From positions 23,557,068 through 23,621,067 of the forward strand of contig NC_090952.1 in assembly GCF_040807025.1 (NCBI RefSeq): DNA of 64,000 nucleotides. Reading direction: 5' to 3'. Below, piece by piece: positions 1 through 13,872 of the stretch. Numbering within the stretch: the first letter of the stretch is position 1; the number at the start of each line of letters is the position of its first letter. The stretch is from Struthio camelus (lineage: Eukaryota; Chordata; Aves; Struthioniformes; Struthionidae). The notes beneath the pieces are model-generated. The model worked only from the letters and a program-made list of their open reading frames with translations. It was not told the origin of the DNA and ran no database searches. Position numbers and translations under genes: made by a program.

Positions 1-3000
1 TAAAAGTCCTGTTGCAAATCTTCGTTCTTTGGGTTTAAATTAAGAGTTTCTTTGCTTGCCTGGGGCGACTCTTCATTTAATCTTCTTAACGTTTGCTGAT
101 TTTTCCACCTAAGTCTTCTTTTAAGCCCTGACGCTGAAGACCTTTTTTTAAAGCTTGCCCTTTGGCTCTGCTTTAACTGGAGAGTTTTGCAGCCGGCTTC
201 GTTCCTGGAACGGAGCAGTTCTCGCTGCCTCTAAGCTGGTACGGCTCGTGTTGAGTTCCCCTAGCGCTGCGCTCCACGAGCGCAGATGAAGTTTCAGAGA
301 AACTCCTTCCAAACGGTCCTTGTGCATTTCTTGTTGCAAAGCTGCTCATTCCCCTCCGTTCCAGGCACAATGACCCTCTGTTTCCTTTCAGCTTTCTTCA
401 GTTCCAACATCTAAATTACCAGCCCCGCAGCAGGCAGAATCCCCTTCTGCTTCCTCCTTTGAAATGTTTATCTTTGCATCTACCAACTTAGGTTCATGTT
501 CTTAAACAATGAGTTTGCAAAAACATTCATGCCTTTTGAGCCTTTTTTCTTCTTGGCGTTTTGTAATTGCCCTATTGTAGATTTTTTTTCCCCACTCTCT
601 TTGCTCTCTCTGAAGCCAATTTTTCAGACATCAGTGATTCAGATTGATTGGCCTAACTAAAAAAAGTTCTGTGCACTGAAATTAGGAGAAAGTGACTCCT
701 CCTCCCAGTGCTTGCTCTCCATTCCTAGAGTTTGTTTCCTGTCAAAGGAGAAAAAAAAAATCAGTTGTTAAAACCGTATACTTAAACTTTGACATGAACG
801 CTAAGTATTTTTGTTGTAAAAAGACTTAACGGCTTTTAATACGCTTCTTCCGGTTAGCAGTTCCCATGTAAGGTTGTAGTGGGAAACACACACCAAGGTG
901 GGTTTATTCAGTATAAGTAAGGGTATTAGCAAAGTTACAGCTAAATACGCTACCCAGGAGCTGGACTGTATTTTAGCTGATGGTATGATAGTAACTTCGT
1001 TTGTTGGAAGAAGCATTTTAGAGCTATAGTTTTTAAAACCAAGCAAATGTGTGTAGCTCATGTATGAAGCCAATCCTGTTTTTTACATTAAGTAGGTTTT
1101 ATAGGACCTGTCTTTGAAAAAAGTAAAGTTTATGGAACAAGGACTACAAACCGTATTTATTGTAACCTGCCTTCTTTGTTTAATCACATCACCACTCAAA
1201 CGCTTCAAAGGTACTTACTTTGTGTTAACATTTGCACTGGGATCTTGAATATGTGAAACACTGCTGCGCTTTAGGTCCTAGGTGTTATTTAAGAACTGTG
1301 GAGGTGTCAGACCTTATTATGGTGAATTACTACAAAGCTATACATAGTATAGACAGGCAGTATATACACTGCCTCTGGTAACCTTGACAATTGCCCTTGA
1401 ATCCTGACCTACAGGATTCCAGATATTCCAGCCGTAGTCTATTCTTTGCACGCAAACTGGGCAGAGACACAATTACGCAGAATCACGTAAGTTTTGTGAG
1501 AGGGACAAACTTCAGTAGGAACTTAATGGTATCTCCAAATACATATCACTAAAAACTAAATCAGGATTTGAATCAAAATCTCTGGAGGTGAAAAATTTAG
1601 AGTGGCCCACTACGCTGTGCACTCAGAAGTATTTGTTCAGGTATATGTCATTGCACCGTAATTACTGAACTGAGAAGATGAAGCTCAGTTTACTTTGCTT
1701 TTATAAAAGTTACAGTTGTATCTGGATTTACATTAAAATGCCGTAAGGAAACAGCATGAGGTGAAATATATTGAAAAAAAGGATTATGGTAAAAGTTTGG
1801 CTATCCTTAGCATTGCAGAGCCTAAGTATCATTTAGAATTTTATGAGTAGAAATATAAACTGAGTATGAACAAGATCCCCTCTGATGCAGAGGTTACATT
1901 TGTGGGTGAAGAAAGGCAATTCCTAAATGATAATGAAAGCATTAATATTTCACTTAACCAAAATCAAACAACCGGACAGTAATGAGTTCAGAGATGCTTT
2001 ATTTTATGCCACAGAGGACTGGAATATAGTCTGAGCAAAAATAAATTGAAATACAACCACTCCAGGAAGGATATATTCTAGCTTGACTTCCACACACACT
2101 TCTCACTGATGTTAGAGGAATATCAGCGTAATGTGAAGGAAGTTTAAAGTCCTAAATTTCTGTCCTGGTTGACTGAGCGTTAATAATTATGGAAACTGTC
2201 TTCCTCCTCTGTATGATTTTCATCTTCCTGATGAAAGCTTTGAATCATTCCAACTATGTATCCCAAAAATCAGCTCCAGACTTCGGAAACTTAGGATTTC
2301 TGACCACATTACCAATGAATACAAAGAGCCACGACACATTTGTTTCATAATGAAAGTTTACTGACTTCCAGTACAGCAAATAAACAAACTAAAAGCAAAC
2401 AACAGATTTGCATTTGATTAACACTGTGCGGTGCAATTTTCAAATGCACTGAGGATGCAGTATCCCGTAAGGAAAAGGAGTACTTCTAAATGCTCCCCTG
2501 CTTCTTGGCTGAACTTTTCGGTATCCTTCCTTGCTCAGACTCTAGCAATTGCTTGATTGCAAAGTCAGCCAGTTCAGCTCACTGATCCAGTGGAAAATTA
2601 TGTTCTAGGGGTTTGTTGTTTTCTGACAAGTCAGCAAGATGGACCACCTCCCCCTGTACCTGCACGAGCACTGGCGGCAGGAATAAGCGGCCGCAGGAGA
2701 GACTGAAGGAGAGCAGCAGGACAACCCTGGCTCCTACTTGTACACTGCACTGGGCATAAAGGGACGTGCCCTGAGCACCGACCTAACTCTGCCAGCCTGG
2801 TATGCCCCAATGACCTCAACAGGAAAGACAGAAAGGGACTGTTGATCTCAAAACTCTGGATGTTTGTCAGATAAGCCACTCTCAGACCTGTGTGAGACTG
2901 TCATCGTATACAACGCAGTCTCTGAAAACATTTTGTGCCAATATAATTGCTCGATAAATCGATTAAAAATTACAATCATAACAGTAAGAGCTACAGCAAC

Positions 3001-6000
3001 GCTCGCCAGTGGGGTACAGGTACTCCGGGTAGCTCAGCCCTCGTCTACTGCAGAAGTAAATCGTACCAGTTATAAGCAACTGGCTAGAGTTATAACTCCC
3101 TTGGAAACGGTCCCCGTTCACCCTGGGGAATATTACACTGGCGCTCACGGAGTCCCTCCACTTTGCATTAGCAAATCCTTCAAACTATCCACCATCAGTA
3201 TTAACAGAAGTAAGAAAGAAGGGCTTGAAAACATGATAGATAAATTTCAAGGCCACTTTTCATTGCCTAGTATTGAAGTTTCTAGAAGCACTCGTGTATT
3301 TATATCTGAGCATGACACAGCTTTTAGTGGTTTTAAGCTCCCCACACTCAGCTGAGGAACTATGTGGCTGGAAGAAAGATAGAGGTGGGTAGAGGGAAAA
3401 AGCGTGGACAGCGAGGCTGCTTCCTTTCAGCTCAGGTACCTGTGACTCCTGGGCCTTAGCCGCTTGTCTGGAGTCTAACAACAGATCTGTAACCAAGGCA
3501 AATGAAATCAGGTAGGTCTCTGTCTAGATCTAGGATCATTTCTTTTCCTCCAATCACATGCCAGGTCTCAATTACAGATTTTACATGTGTTTAACCTCAA
3601 TTTTGAGTCCTACCGTCAAACCCCTAAGTTTTTGCCAGTGATGTTAAACCGACTGCTCAAGTGGTGCAAGTCCTGTACAGGTGATGCAGGACCTGCCTGG
3701 CCATTGCTTCGGCACTCTTCCATCTGTTCTCCAGCAAAAACACGCTGATGCTCCTAACTCTGCAACTGCAGCTACTCTAGTTGCAATCTTAATCCCTAGG
3801 GTTGGCAGCTTGTCCTCTTTGGCTTGCCCTCAAATGGGCTTTCTTACATTATGTGCTGTTACCTCTGAGCTAAACTGGTAACTAAGGAGGGCAGGAGAGG
3901 AGGGAAGGAGAAATTAATCAAGTTTCCTGCTGCAGCCTGATCTCAGAGGAAGTCATTATTTCCTGCAGCTTGGGGCAGAGGAAGACTGCAAGCCAGCTGC
4001 ATAGTTGCTTCAAGAAAGATACCTATTTAGATAACTGAAAAGCTGGGAATGACTGACCAAAGAGCAGCGCTGAACAAGGCAGGAAGGAACAGCACCAGCC
4101 CTATCAGAAAATCAGAAGTCAACAGGTCTGCCACTAGTATGTAGCGGCATCTAAGTACGTGCCGTCATGATGGACATTGCTATTGCAAGAACATGTCTCA
4201 TCTACAATCAGTCCCTGTATTTCGGGAGTCTCCTCTTCCAGTCTAATGACAAGCATACTGCAGAAAGGAATACAGAGGATGTGGACTTCTTAGGCAATCA
4301 ACAACTCTGTGACTGAGGTAAATTTGACCTAGACACCCTGTAAGAAGGAACCTAACGAAAGAAGAGAGGAGCACTCAGGCAGGCGTATTTATCTTTTTCT
4401 TAATTTTCTTTTGTTCATTTCCCCCACTCCTGCCCTCACGTGCTTTCTCCATCTAAATGCTTTCCCCTCCATATTTCCTTCTTTCCTGCAAACAGTATTT
4501 GCCAAATGTCTCCAGGCAGGGAACAAAAAGTTTGCTTTTTAAAGTAGCTGTTGTCTATTAGGAGCAGGCACTGACAAAAAAAGCCAAAAAGTAGAGCCCT
4601 ACTTCAAGCAATAGAAATACATTCCAAACTGTTTCAAACGATTTCATCAGTTAGACTTTTTTTTTCTAGCAACACAACACAGATTCCAACAATACAAAAA
4701 TACAAGTACAAACTAGTAACTGATAGTGTGAAGGAAACACCCAGAAAACTGGAAACAATTCACAGTTTCCCGTGAGCAGATCGCGGGCAGTCCACAAGAC
4801 GCTGCAAAAGCTCATTGCAGGGCAGCATGCAGAACGGTAGCCGAGGATGCACGGGATGCTTCTCCTCACTGCCACCGCCCGCTCTCAGGAAAGATGTCCC
4901 GCAAGAGCAGCGACGGCCGGGTGCAAACTCTCCAGCAGGGCTGTGTAACACGGCAAAAATCTGTCTACTGAATCCATGTTAGCTAAACCGAGTCTAAGGG
5001 AATATCGCTATGGTCGGAATTATTCTAGATTGACAGCACTGAACCTGGCAAAACTTGACAGAGAGGAACAAAAAGATTTAGAACAAGCAATCAAACCACA
5101 AACAGAACTTAGTGTTGTGCCATGAATGTAAACATCTATTATTTTTAATCCTCTGTTTTCATAACTGGTAACCCTGCTTTCAAGCTCTAAAAACAAAAGA
5201 CTGGAGAGAAAGAAACATTCTTGTGCTCCCTTTCTAGGGCAGTCATCTCTCTCCCTCAGAAATGCTCTGCTTTGGAAACGTGGGCCAGCCAAAATCCATT
5301 TGAGATAAGCAACTCTAAAATAATAATAAAAACAAATCCAGGATAGTAATGGATCAACATCTCCTATACTCTGCTGGAAGTACATGTGTCCCGGTGACCT
5401 ACTGTTTGCATTTTGCACCACCATGTTGCAGCTGGCCCCACACTGGCCCCCCAAAATCAACTTCCATGCTTCCCCATATACTGTGCCTCCCGCTAGGGAG
5501 GAGCTAGCTGTGGATGTCTGCAGAACTAGCTCGTTAGTCCCCTCCAAATACCTCCTAAACACTTAGTGGTAAGTATTAGTATCGGGACTGCTCCTGGGCT
5601 CACTGGCCCAACAACCTTCTGGAGCATGAAGGTGGAGGATTCTGTAGGAAAACAGAGGACATCGAAAATACCGCATCACTGTCACACACAGAGCTACTGG
5701 AATATTTACAGGGAGGCCAAAACTGAATCCTCGTTAAGAAAGGCTATACTCCCTCCTCCTTTGTACCCAGAGTCCTGCCGAAACTAGTTATTAGCAGTAA
5801 GAGAAGCTTTGAGTGCTGCCCCAGAGGTAGTACTTCTTTCCAAGGACGCAGAAATATTGTTACATAGACAATATTTACAGGAAATTGGCAGTAGACTATT
5901 AGAAGAAAGGTGCCCGTCTTTTCGGTTTCTGCCTTTCATAATGTGTGAGACTGTGTCTTATGCAGTTATACCAGCAAAACCCCCAAACCATGGAAGAACA

Positions 6001-9000
6001 AAATCATACAGCAGGAGGAGTAGGAACAGGATAACACTGCATGAAGAGACAGAAAAAGTCTCCAAATGTTTTCATTTTCCCTTTATTAACTCTGCCCTAA
6101 TGCACAGTTTCTATTTGCACCATGAACCACGTGTGAAATATGCCGGTCGTTTTGCTTAATGTACTACTGGAAGGCGTTCAGACCTTGCGAATGATGAAGA
6201 TGGCATGAATGCCTATACAGAACAGAAGACTGTCTGCTGCTAAATTTCCTGAGAAAATTTCCCGGAGAGAAATTAGGCCCACTCACTAATTCTACTGAGT
6301 GACTGCTTAGTTTTTCATCAGTTCTGAACATTCAGCAAGAATCTTCTCAGGTTTGTGATTTGAAAAAATGATACATTGAGAGTTATCTCCAAGAAAAGGG
6401 AAAATTAAAGCTTTCAGTTTAACTAATAAAAATTGCTTCAATCACAACCAATTTTTCCTGCAGCTTTAGGTAGTGCACGGCACAAGTTCATCCCATATAA
6501 AATGCAAGAGATTCTGAATTATCAAGTCACAGTCTTTCGAGACATAGTTAGGAAGCATTTTTGAACATTACAGTATATCTACTTCTTTGAAATGCCATAT
6601 GGGACTAAATATATTCAAATATTAAAGAATGCAGATTATGATGAATTTCACTGTAGATACTAAAGACCAGAGGAAACAACGTGTATTTTGGATAATATTG
6701 CAAAAGAATCAAATGCAATTCAAAAACATCTCAAACACCTTTTATTATAATTTACATGTTGAAGTCTTCATACCATGACTACCTTTGGGAATCAAAGCTG
6801 CACTTACCTGAACTGAGATATTTTAATTGCATCTGAAAAAGTAAATAGGAAAGCAGGATGGTAAGTAGATGAGATGCAGAAAATAAAGATGCTGTTTGAC
6901 CAAAGACTGTTGCTGTTCTTAAACTGATTGCTGGACATATTTGGACAAATGCTAAAAATATCTGGGAGCTACATGTATGGATGCTCTTTATCTTTAGGTC
7001 TTGTCCTAATTCACAGTAATTCAAGCTCACTGCCTAGATGCACCAGTTGCATCTCTGCAGAAAGAGCTGCTTGGAGAATTATGTTGCGCAAACGATACTG
7101 GAAACCACATACGGGCTATGAAGGAGGCTACAGGACGAGCATATTTTCTAGAGCTAGGAGAGCCCTGCCGGCTTTTTCCAAGGTGGATGTTTTCCTTGCG
7201 TGCCTTTCTCCAACAGTTAGGAAATTAACCCAGACTTTCCACTGTACTGCACCATCCCAGCAGCTTGGCCCACTCTATACTCAAAACCAGGGGGATTTGT
7301 GAGTCAGCTTGCTCTGACTGTAACCTCTGTTGAGGGAGCACCAGGAGGCTGATCAGCGGGGTGCCCCCAAAACTGCAGAGAGCGTGCCCACCCTCCCCTG
7401 GCCAGCAGGTCAGAGGGGCACTTGTCCCCAGGTTTGTGGTCTGCTGTGGTCAGTGTTTTCTTTTTGCTGGGGCAGCAGTTGTCCCCCACAGCACAGGGGC
7501 CTCGAAGGGTCCAAACAGGGGTCCTGATTTGGGGGGAGGGCAGAGCGGTACAGCTTGAGGGGCTGGCGATACATGCAGGCAGGTGGCAGCAGAGGAGGTG
7601 GCCGGTGGTCCCCTGCGCAGCTCCCAGGAGCGGAGGGCGGCCCAAAACAAGGGGCTCTGCGGGGTGCGAGGAAGGGTTGGGGATGGGGCCCTGCACATCC
7701 AAAAGACACACATTGAGTAGGAAGCCCAAGCGGACAGCGTGGGACACCGCTCGGAGGCACTGGGCTGGCACTGCCCGTTGTTGCGTCCCTCTGAGGGCTG
7801 CCGGGGAAGACCGGGGGGGGGGGACCCGAGAAAGGGGTCTCGGTGGCCTAAGAGTTCCCAGGGCCCAGCCTGGCATGGGGGTATCATACCCTAACACCCC
7901 TCTCCTAATAGCTGCATAAGCTAAATATGGCTAATCTCTCATCCTCCTCCAAATGTATTCAAGCAACAGTTTTCCCCACTATATGCTGTTACCAAAACAC
8001 GATTCAGCCCCTTTCTGAAAAACAGCTGCTCACTCTGACAAGTCCCACTGCTAATCAATGTTTCATCAGTTATAAGGTTTTGCTCTTTTTTTCTGGGTTT
8101 AATGTATCCCTTTTGAGTTACTTCCAAATGTGGATGCTTTTTTGTCCACAAAGTCACTCTTTTTTTTTTTTTTTTAACTGGAAATGGGTTGGAGAAGTAG
8201 TTTTGCTGTTGGAAAGTACTCCTCATCTGACCCTCTCAAATCAGACTTGCAAAGAGCTGGACTGTTCTGTAGGTTCCCAGTTTTTCCAGTACAAAGGGAG
8301 GTTAAGCACTGTATGTTAAGAAGAATTTCCTTTGACTTCTCTTTCTGAAGATTTAGCCTTCTGTGGGCAGGTGCGTACCCTCTGAGAACAACCGAAGCCT
8401 CTGCAGATGTCTCCTATGCTTTGGTACACGCCAGCTGTGATTTCGGTGGGTTGTACTGCTTGTCTGGCAGAGATGACCAAGTGGGCACTGGAGATAGCCG
8501 TACTCCATCCTCCTGGATGAGAGGAAGAACAGCCCAGCATGAGCTTTTGACAAGGTTAAGGGAGGAGAGCCACTTCTCACAGCTGTATATACTGCACAGG
8601 AGAGCAATTATAGTTCTTTATACAAGTGGCTTAAATGTCTTTCACCTTTCATCAGACCAGCTAACTTAAAATATATCTCTAAGATATATAATAAATGTTG
8701 TTTGTTTACATAACACAAAACATTAGATCTGAAATTACAGAAATAATATCTAAAATGTAATTATATGAGTTCAAATGTATTTTATATGTGCATTTCTTGT
8801 ATATGATGTTGTTTTATCCTGTCGATGTGTTTTATGTCTCGGAAATGTGTGACATATGATATTATTTTTTTTGTTTCAGCCTCAGTATTTACACACTCAA
8901 GGATATAGTTAGCACCCTGATAGAACAGAGCACCGCCACTTTGCATCGAGTACTGAATGACTGTTCTCTGCTGAGCAAGGGCCAAACCTACGAACGTTTA

Positions 9001-11195
9001 TTGGAACAAGCCTTCCCTCTCAATTCTGTCAACTTGTTTTATTGCAAATAAATGGGAGCACTGAACAATGATTAGAGATTAACTTTACTTAGCCCCAAAA
9101 TCCAGGGTTTTTTTTGATATCAGCTTCTGTTTATATTACATGATCCTACTTTAAACTACCCTTCAGACTGCTGGAGGTTCTGGACTGAGATGAGCATAGG
9201 GACATGGCAAGTCAGGTTTGGGAAACCAGTGAGATGAAAGAAGACTAGCAGGAAGTTAGCTAGCAGCCGTTAGCTGACACTTCATTGGAAGTTAAATCCT
9301 CACTTCACTCACTAAATGTCATTGCTACCAACTGCAAATAAAATTATCTTGTCATAGGATAAGAGAGTGTCATCAGTACATTGAACTAGAGAAAATACAT
9401 CTACTATTAAATATCAGTGAAACTGGAATCTAGTAGTGACTCACCACTGAGGTTAGACATAGCCAATATTTCAGCATTCCAGTTGCTGGTAGAGAGATTG
9501 GTTTAACTTAATTCTGCTAAATTAGGAACCCTTTCCATTTCCAAGGTAACAAGAAATCTGAACAATAAAAACACAAATTCATTTTGGACATAGTCTACTT
9601 CACCTTTCTGTTTCTGGGTGCCCTCCTTTCGGTCTTGGAAAAATTAGCAAGCATCTGGAGAGTACAGGGTTGAATTCTTGGACAGGGGAGGGAGTATAGG
9701 GCATCCACAGAATATCTTAAAAATACCCTCTTATCTTGTTTTCCAGGGAAAAATTGAGAGGCTTTGGTATACATACCAGGACAAAAACATTCCTTTAAAA
9801 AATGAAATATTTATGTTGGGAAATGCATCCTGCTCTTCTTGTCTTCTATAAGCAAAATGGCTTTATTCTGATACGCCGCAGACTCTTAAGGAAAAAAGAG
9901 GATGTATCACAGAAGCCTCTGCCTGCCTCTTGGGAACGTGGCTAAAAAGGAAAATGAGAACATGAGGCAATCCCCTGACAAGTGCCATGAAGCTTTTCCA
10001 GATCAGACTATTCCAGGTTTCACACACTTAATTCTTTTTCATTAGGAAAATAAGCAGAACTCCAACACTTGCACAGATACAATGTACTTTTCATGGAACG
10101 TTTCAGCTTGGGAAGTACTTAATTTTCCATCTTTAAAAATTGTGATCAGTCTTACTACCAAGCACGGGGGTGTTTGACACTGCACCACAGGCTCCGGCGC
10201 TTAGGGACGATAAATGAAGTAGATGCCTGACCTCAGCCTCCGACATCGCTGAATGACTCTTCTCTTCCAGCCCATCTCTGCCTGGCACAGGCGGTGTGCG
10301 ATCACCTCCCCACCCCTTGCAGCCCCACGCCAGGACTTCTCCAGCATCCCATCGTGCGCCGTTCTCCACCCAGGAGATGCTATTGCTCTCGCTAGGACCT
10401 TGAAAGCTACTTTAGACCTTTTAGGTGTGCAGATGTGGGGAAGCCAAGAGCTAGTGCCATTTTTCTCCTTGAACAGCGTTGACGTTATCCTGCACATAAC
10501 ACCGTCACGCCACAAATTCCACCAATTAGGTGCTGGGGCTGAACCTTCCCTGAAAGAGACATCTGGTATGAGAAACATATAAGATACAGTAGACCTTGAT
10601 ACAGTATGGGAGAACGCTGCAGCAATATTAGAGAGAGATACTGTTACACGTAAGAATGTTTATTTAGTATACCTAGTTTTGTTTTAAGATTGACGTATGT
10701 ATAAATAAGGAAAGCAATTATTTCTTTCTTGAAAAATTTCCATGATGGGCTATTAAAACTCCAGTCAGAAATTCAGTTTTTATTAATCTTTTTGAAAGAG
10801 TAAAGGGTCCTTAAGAATCGTGACTTAATGTAAAGACTAGATAATGATTTATTAGTGCAATGCATCTCTAACATTTCAAACACTTAGTAAAGCTCTCTTA
10901 AAAAAGGATACTGCGAAATTAAATTTAACATTTTCTAATTACAGTTAGATATGAAAGGTTGGATTTTTGATGTTCAGTGGCCATTATTAATTATTTGAAT
11001 GCTAAGAGATATTTCAGGATTAGTTCTGCGACTTTATGAATGGATAATTGCTAATGTTTGGATGTTTTAACAATATGTTTAGTGGTATCTTCTTTCCTGA
11101 GTTGTCATCTTAACTGTGATTTAACAAAGCATGCAACTTAAGTTCTGCTCCACAAAATACCCTCCAAGCCTTAACCAAGTTTAGGGTCCTTTAAC
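1..11195. other. AT-rich intergenic DNA, no gene recognised
   Basis: I see no exon with recognisable protein similarity, no tRNA or snoRNA and no known microRNA here. The longest open frame is on the + strand at 2864-3355; its product is unlike any family I know and it has no convincing splice or promoter context. A GC-richer patch at 7320-7900 is open in several frames on both strands at once, which is typical of composition and not of coding. Short homopolymer runs occur (for example the T-run near 8160). If synteny with human holds, the CCDC160/PHF6/HPRT1 side of the locus would lie beyond this end; I looked for CCDC160-like coiled-coil coding sequence on the minus strand and found none. 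Confidence 0.6.
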
Positions 11196-11500
11196 TGCCT
11201 TTTTATACAGAATTTTAGGCTAGGAGGAACAAAAGGATGCACTTTTCACGACCCTGGAACCCTGTGACCACTGGGAAATCAAAAGGGTGGTGACACGAAG
11301 GAAAACTATTGTCCACAAAAATAAGCTCTTCAAGGGGCACCAGGAATGCACAATAAAATCCCAGTTTCCTTTGTGTAGTTGTTTATGCCTATGTCTTGCA
11401 TCATCCAAAAGCTCAATAAAAGATCTAAACTGAAAAGGAAACTCGGTTTCTAAGAAAATTCCAAATTCCCCTAAAAACAACTGTGTGAAATAGAATGTTT
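11196..11500. repeat. Unidentified dispersed repeat, copy A
   Basis: This segment aligns by eye with 13641-13872. The two share blocks such as 'aaaaggatgcactt', 'gggaaatcaaaagggt', 'ggaaaactattgtcc' and 'cacaataaaatccc', in the same order and the same orientation. Copy A holds about 80 extra bases (roughly 11369-11447) that copy B lacks; the gap sits next to a 'gtttcc' motif, so deletion from B between short direct repeats is a simple explanation. Both copies have 'tttttatac' near the left end and an AATAAA-type signal, which would fit a retroviral LTR or a retroposon tail. I see no clear TG...CA ends or target-site duplication, so the family is unassigned. Confidence 0.75.
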
Positions 11501-11762
11501 TAAGAATTCAGCATCTCTTCACAAATTAAATATGTTACTCCAAGGTAAATAAAATCCTTTAGCCTGCTCTGTGGGAATCACAGGGGTAGATTTAAAAAGT
11601 GATTCTAGCAAATAGGAGCAGATGGGAAAATAACCTGACTTGTCAAGACTGGAGGATTTAGTGAATTTGTTGCCTTCTAACTCTATCATTACTAGAACGT
11701 AGCCACATGTAAGAGCTTAATTAGAGAATCAGCTCTACTTTGACCTGAAAACGATTCAAGTT

Positions 11763-11793
11763 AAAAAAAAAAAAAAAGAGAGAGAGAGAGAGA
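11763..11793. repeat. Poly(A)-(GA)n simple repeat
   Basis: An A-run of about 15 bases passes directly into a GA dinucleotide run. This could be the decayed tail of a retroposon, but no body was recognised upstream. Confidence 0.9.
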
Positions 11794-12991
11794 AGGAGGT
11801 CTGGTCCTAAATTCTTAATTAAGCAAAGCTGCTATTGAAGCCTTTTTTTTTCCATTGAGGGCTGCAAAACGTGGAAAAATAGCCATATCTTACAAATAAA
11901 AAATACAGATAAATTAAGTTATGTGCAAGCCTCATGTGACAGATAGTTTCACAAAATAATTCAGTGTCATATATTGTTATACAAAATGAAAAAATGGCAT
12001 TAATTGTTGTTAAAGTCTTTTTCAAAGACTTTCTAATTCAACTTGAAATCAGTGGAGAGAAAATTTTCCATTGACTTTAATAAGCTTTCTATCAGGACAT
12101 TGCCTGGTAATTTATGCAAAACATTATAATTAAATTTTCTTTTCATAAAATCTGTTAATAAAAATGTGTACAGGTAAACTATGCAATTCGGACAGTTTTG
12201 TTTGTATACAAATATTATTCAGAGATTTGCAGAGCAAAGTTAAAGTGTTGTGCTAGCGGAACAACTTTAGACAATGAAAATGCCTGGAACTGCTCATAAG
12301 CAAAAGTGAAATCAACTGATTTTTCCTTCTTAAAGACTTGCAAAAAAAAAAAAAAAGGCAAAAGCATATTTGGAGAAAAAATACAGTTCAAAAGGCTGTA
12401 GTTTTAATAGTCTACATTTGTATTATGAAGGCGGACAAGCATTTTCTTAAAAGATACTATTTTCAACCTTATAATTTTAACAATTGAAAGAATGATTGTG
12501 AGAATTTATTTCTGGGGAACCATGCTAAAAGTACTGATAAATCTCATGTTGCAACTATTGATCATCTGTGCAGAAACATGAAAAACAAATTTAAAAAGCA
12601 ATTAAACTGTCCTGAAAGCAGTAAGTTTTGAGTTGCTAATGCACGTGATCTTTTTAATTATTATTTTTGCTTGTAGATTTTATAGTGAGAATGCATTATA
12701 CAATGCTTCTAAAACTGATTATGCAAAACCTGGAACAAGCAGCACAATAAAAGACTGCAGACTAATAGGCATTCTAAAAACCTAGTAAAAAGCCCAAACC
12801 TATGAGTGACCTCTTGAGCCCTGAGGCACGTCATGCAGACTACAACATTTTGAAGACAAACTGTACTTGTTCCTAGTCATGTTTTCAAACAGTTTGTAAA
12901 GTGATTTAATGTATTTCTTACAAAGCAGAGAATAAGTTTATACAGAATTCTGTGTAATCTGGTAAGAAGGAGTAAATTAAAGAATAGAAAT

Positions 12992-13020
12992 TCGACCCTC
13001 TTAAGGGTCGACTTTTTTTT
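12992..13020 (+). other. Perfect 8-bp hairpin followed by a T-run
   Basis: The arms TCGACCCT (12992-12999) and AGGGTCGA (13004-13011) are exact reverse complements around a 4-base loop. One C and eight T follow. In a bacterium this would look like an intrinsic terminator. In a vertebrate, a T-run ends RNA polymerase III transcripts, but no A-box or B-box was seen upstream, so the function is unknown and chance is possible. Confidence 0.55.
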
Positions 13021-13640
13021 CACTTTTAATTAAGACGATGTTACTGAGGTCAAAGGAAATTGCAAACACTAACAAATCTTAGGGGAAAATTTCAAGGTAG
13101 AATTCATACTATTCTTACTGAATGTTCAGCCTTCATACACTTTTGTGCTCTCAGATTAAAAATGAGAGGAGCCTTCTAAGCAAGCCCAGCACCATCAACA
13201 AACGCAGTGAGCCAGTAAGCCAGAGCAGCGATCAACATCTTCCACTGCAGCGCACATCGACACGAATGCAAAAGAATAGGAACTACCTACATGAGTAATC
13301 TGGGAAAGAAAAAGTTAACCTAAATCAGAATAAACAAAAAAGATTTATTGTTTTACTGCTTTATATTACAATATGTTTAAGATACAATATCACAGACACA
13401 TCAACTGTTTAAATTATGCAGAGGTTTATGTGGAAAATTCTGCCTCAGCATCCACATTTCAGTGTGACATGGGAACATGTGGTAAATTAAAAAAAAATAT
13501 ATCCTGAGTATACTCTTGTAATTTGCCGTTAAACATTTTATCCTTAAAATTATTCAGATTTTTAAACAGACCAGCCAAAATCTAATACAGAGGTACCTGG
13601 CAGAAAATATACTTTAAATCACTAGGCAGAGATCTTTTTG

Positions 13641-13872
13641 CTGCCTTTTTATACAAAATTCTGGGTCCATTATAACAAAAGGATGCACTTTGCACGACCT
13701 TGAGAGCCTGTGACCATTGGGAAATCAAAAGGGTAGTGACACTAAGGAAAACTATTGTCCCGAAAAATAAGCCTCTCCAAGGGGCACCAAGAATCCACAA
13801 TAAAATCCCTGTTTCCAAGAAAATTCAGGCATTTCCATCAAAAAAGACTAGTAAGATAAATAGAATGTCCTC
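13641..13872. repeat. Unidentified dispersed repeat, copy B
   Basis: This is the second, shorter copy of the element at 11196-11500, in direct orientation about 2.45 kb away. The minus-strand readings of the two copies also share a peptide-like block (TTLLISQWSQ). That follows from the DNA similarity and does not show coding. The shared 'aaatagaatg' near the right end suggests that the homology runs to about 13870. Substitutions are scattered, so the copies are not recent. Confidence 0.75.

Larger units (their letters stand above)
11501..13640. other. AT-rich spacer between the two repeat copies
   Basis: No gene is visible. The stretch holds a poly(A)-(GA)n simple repeat at 11763-11793, a poly(A) run near 12341-12357 and a short perfect hairpin followed by a T-run at 12992-13020 (listed separately). 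Open frames are short and lack similarity to known proteins. Confidence 0.6.

Noticed and set aside
5020..5562. A 180-codon minus-strand frame in AT-rich DNA
   Set aside because: The translation resembles no known protein, no promoter or splice context is visible, and it could arise by chance.
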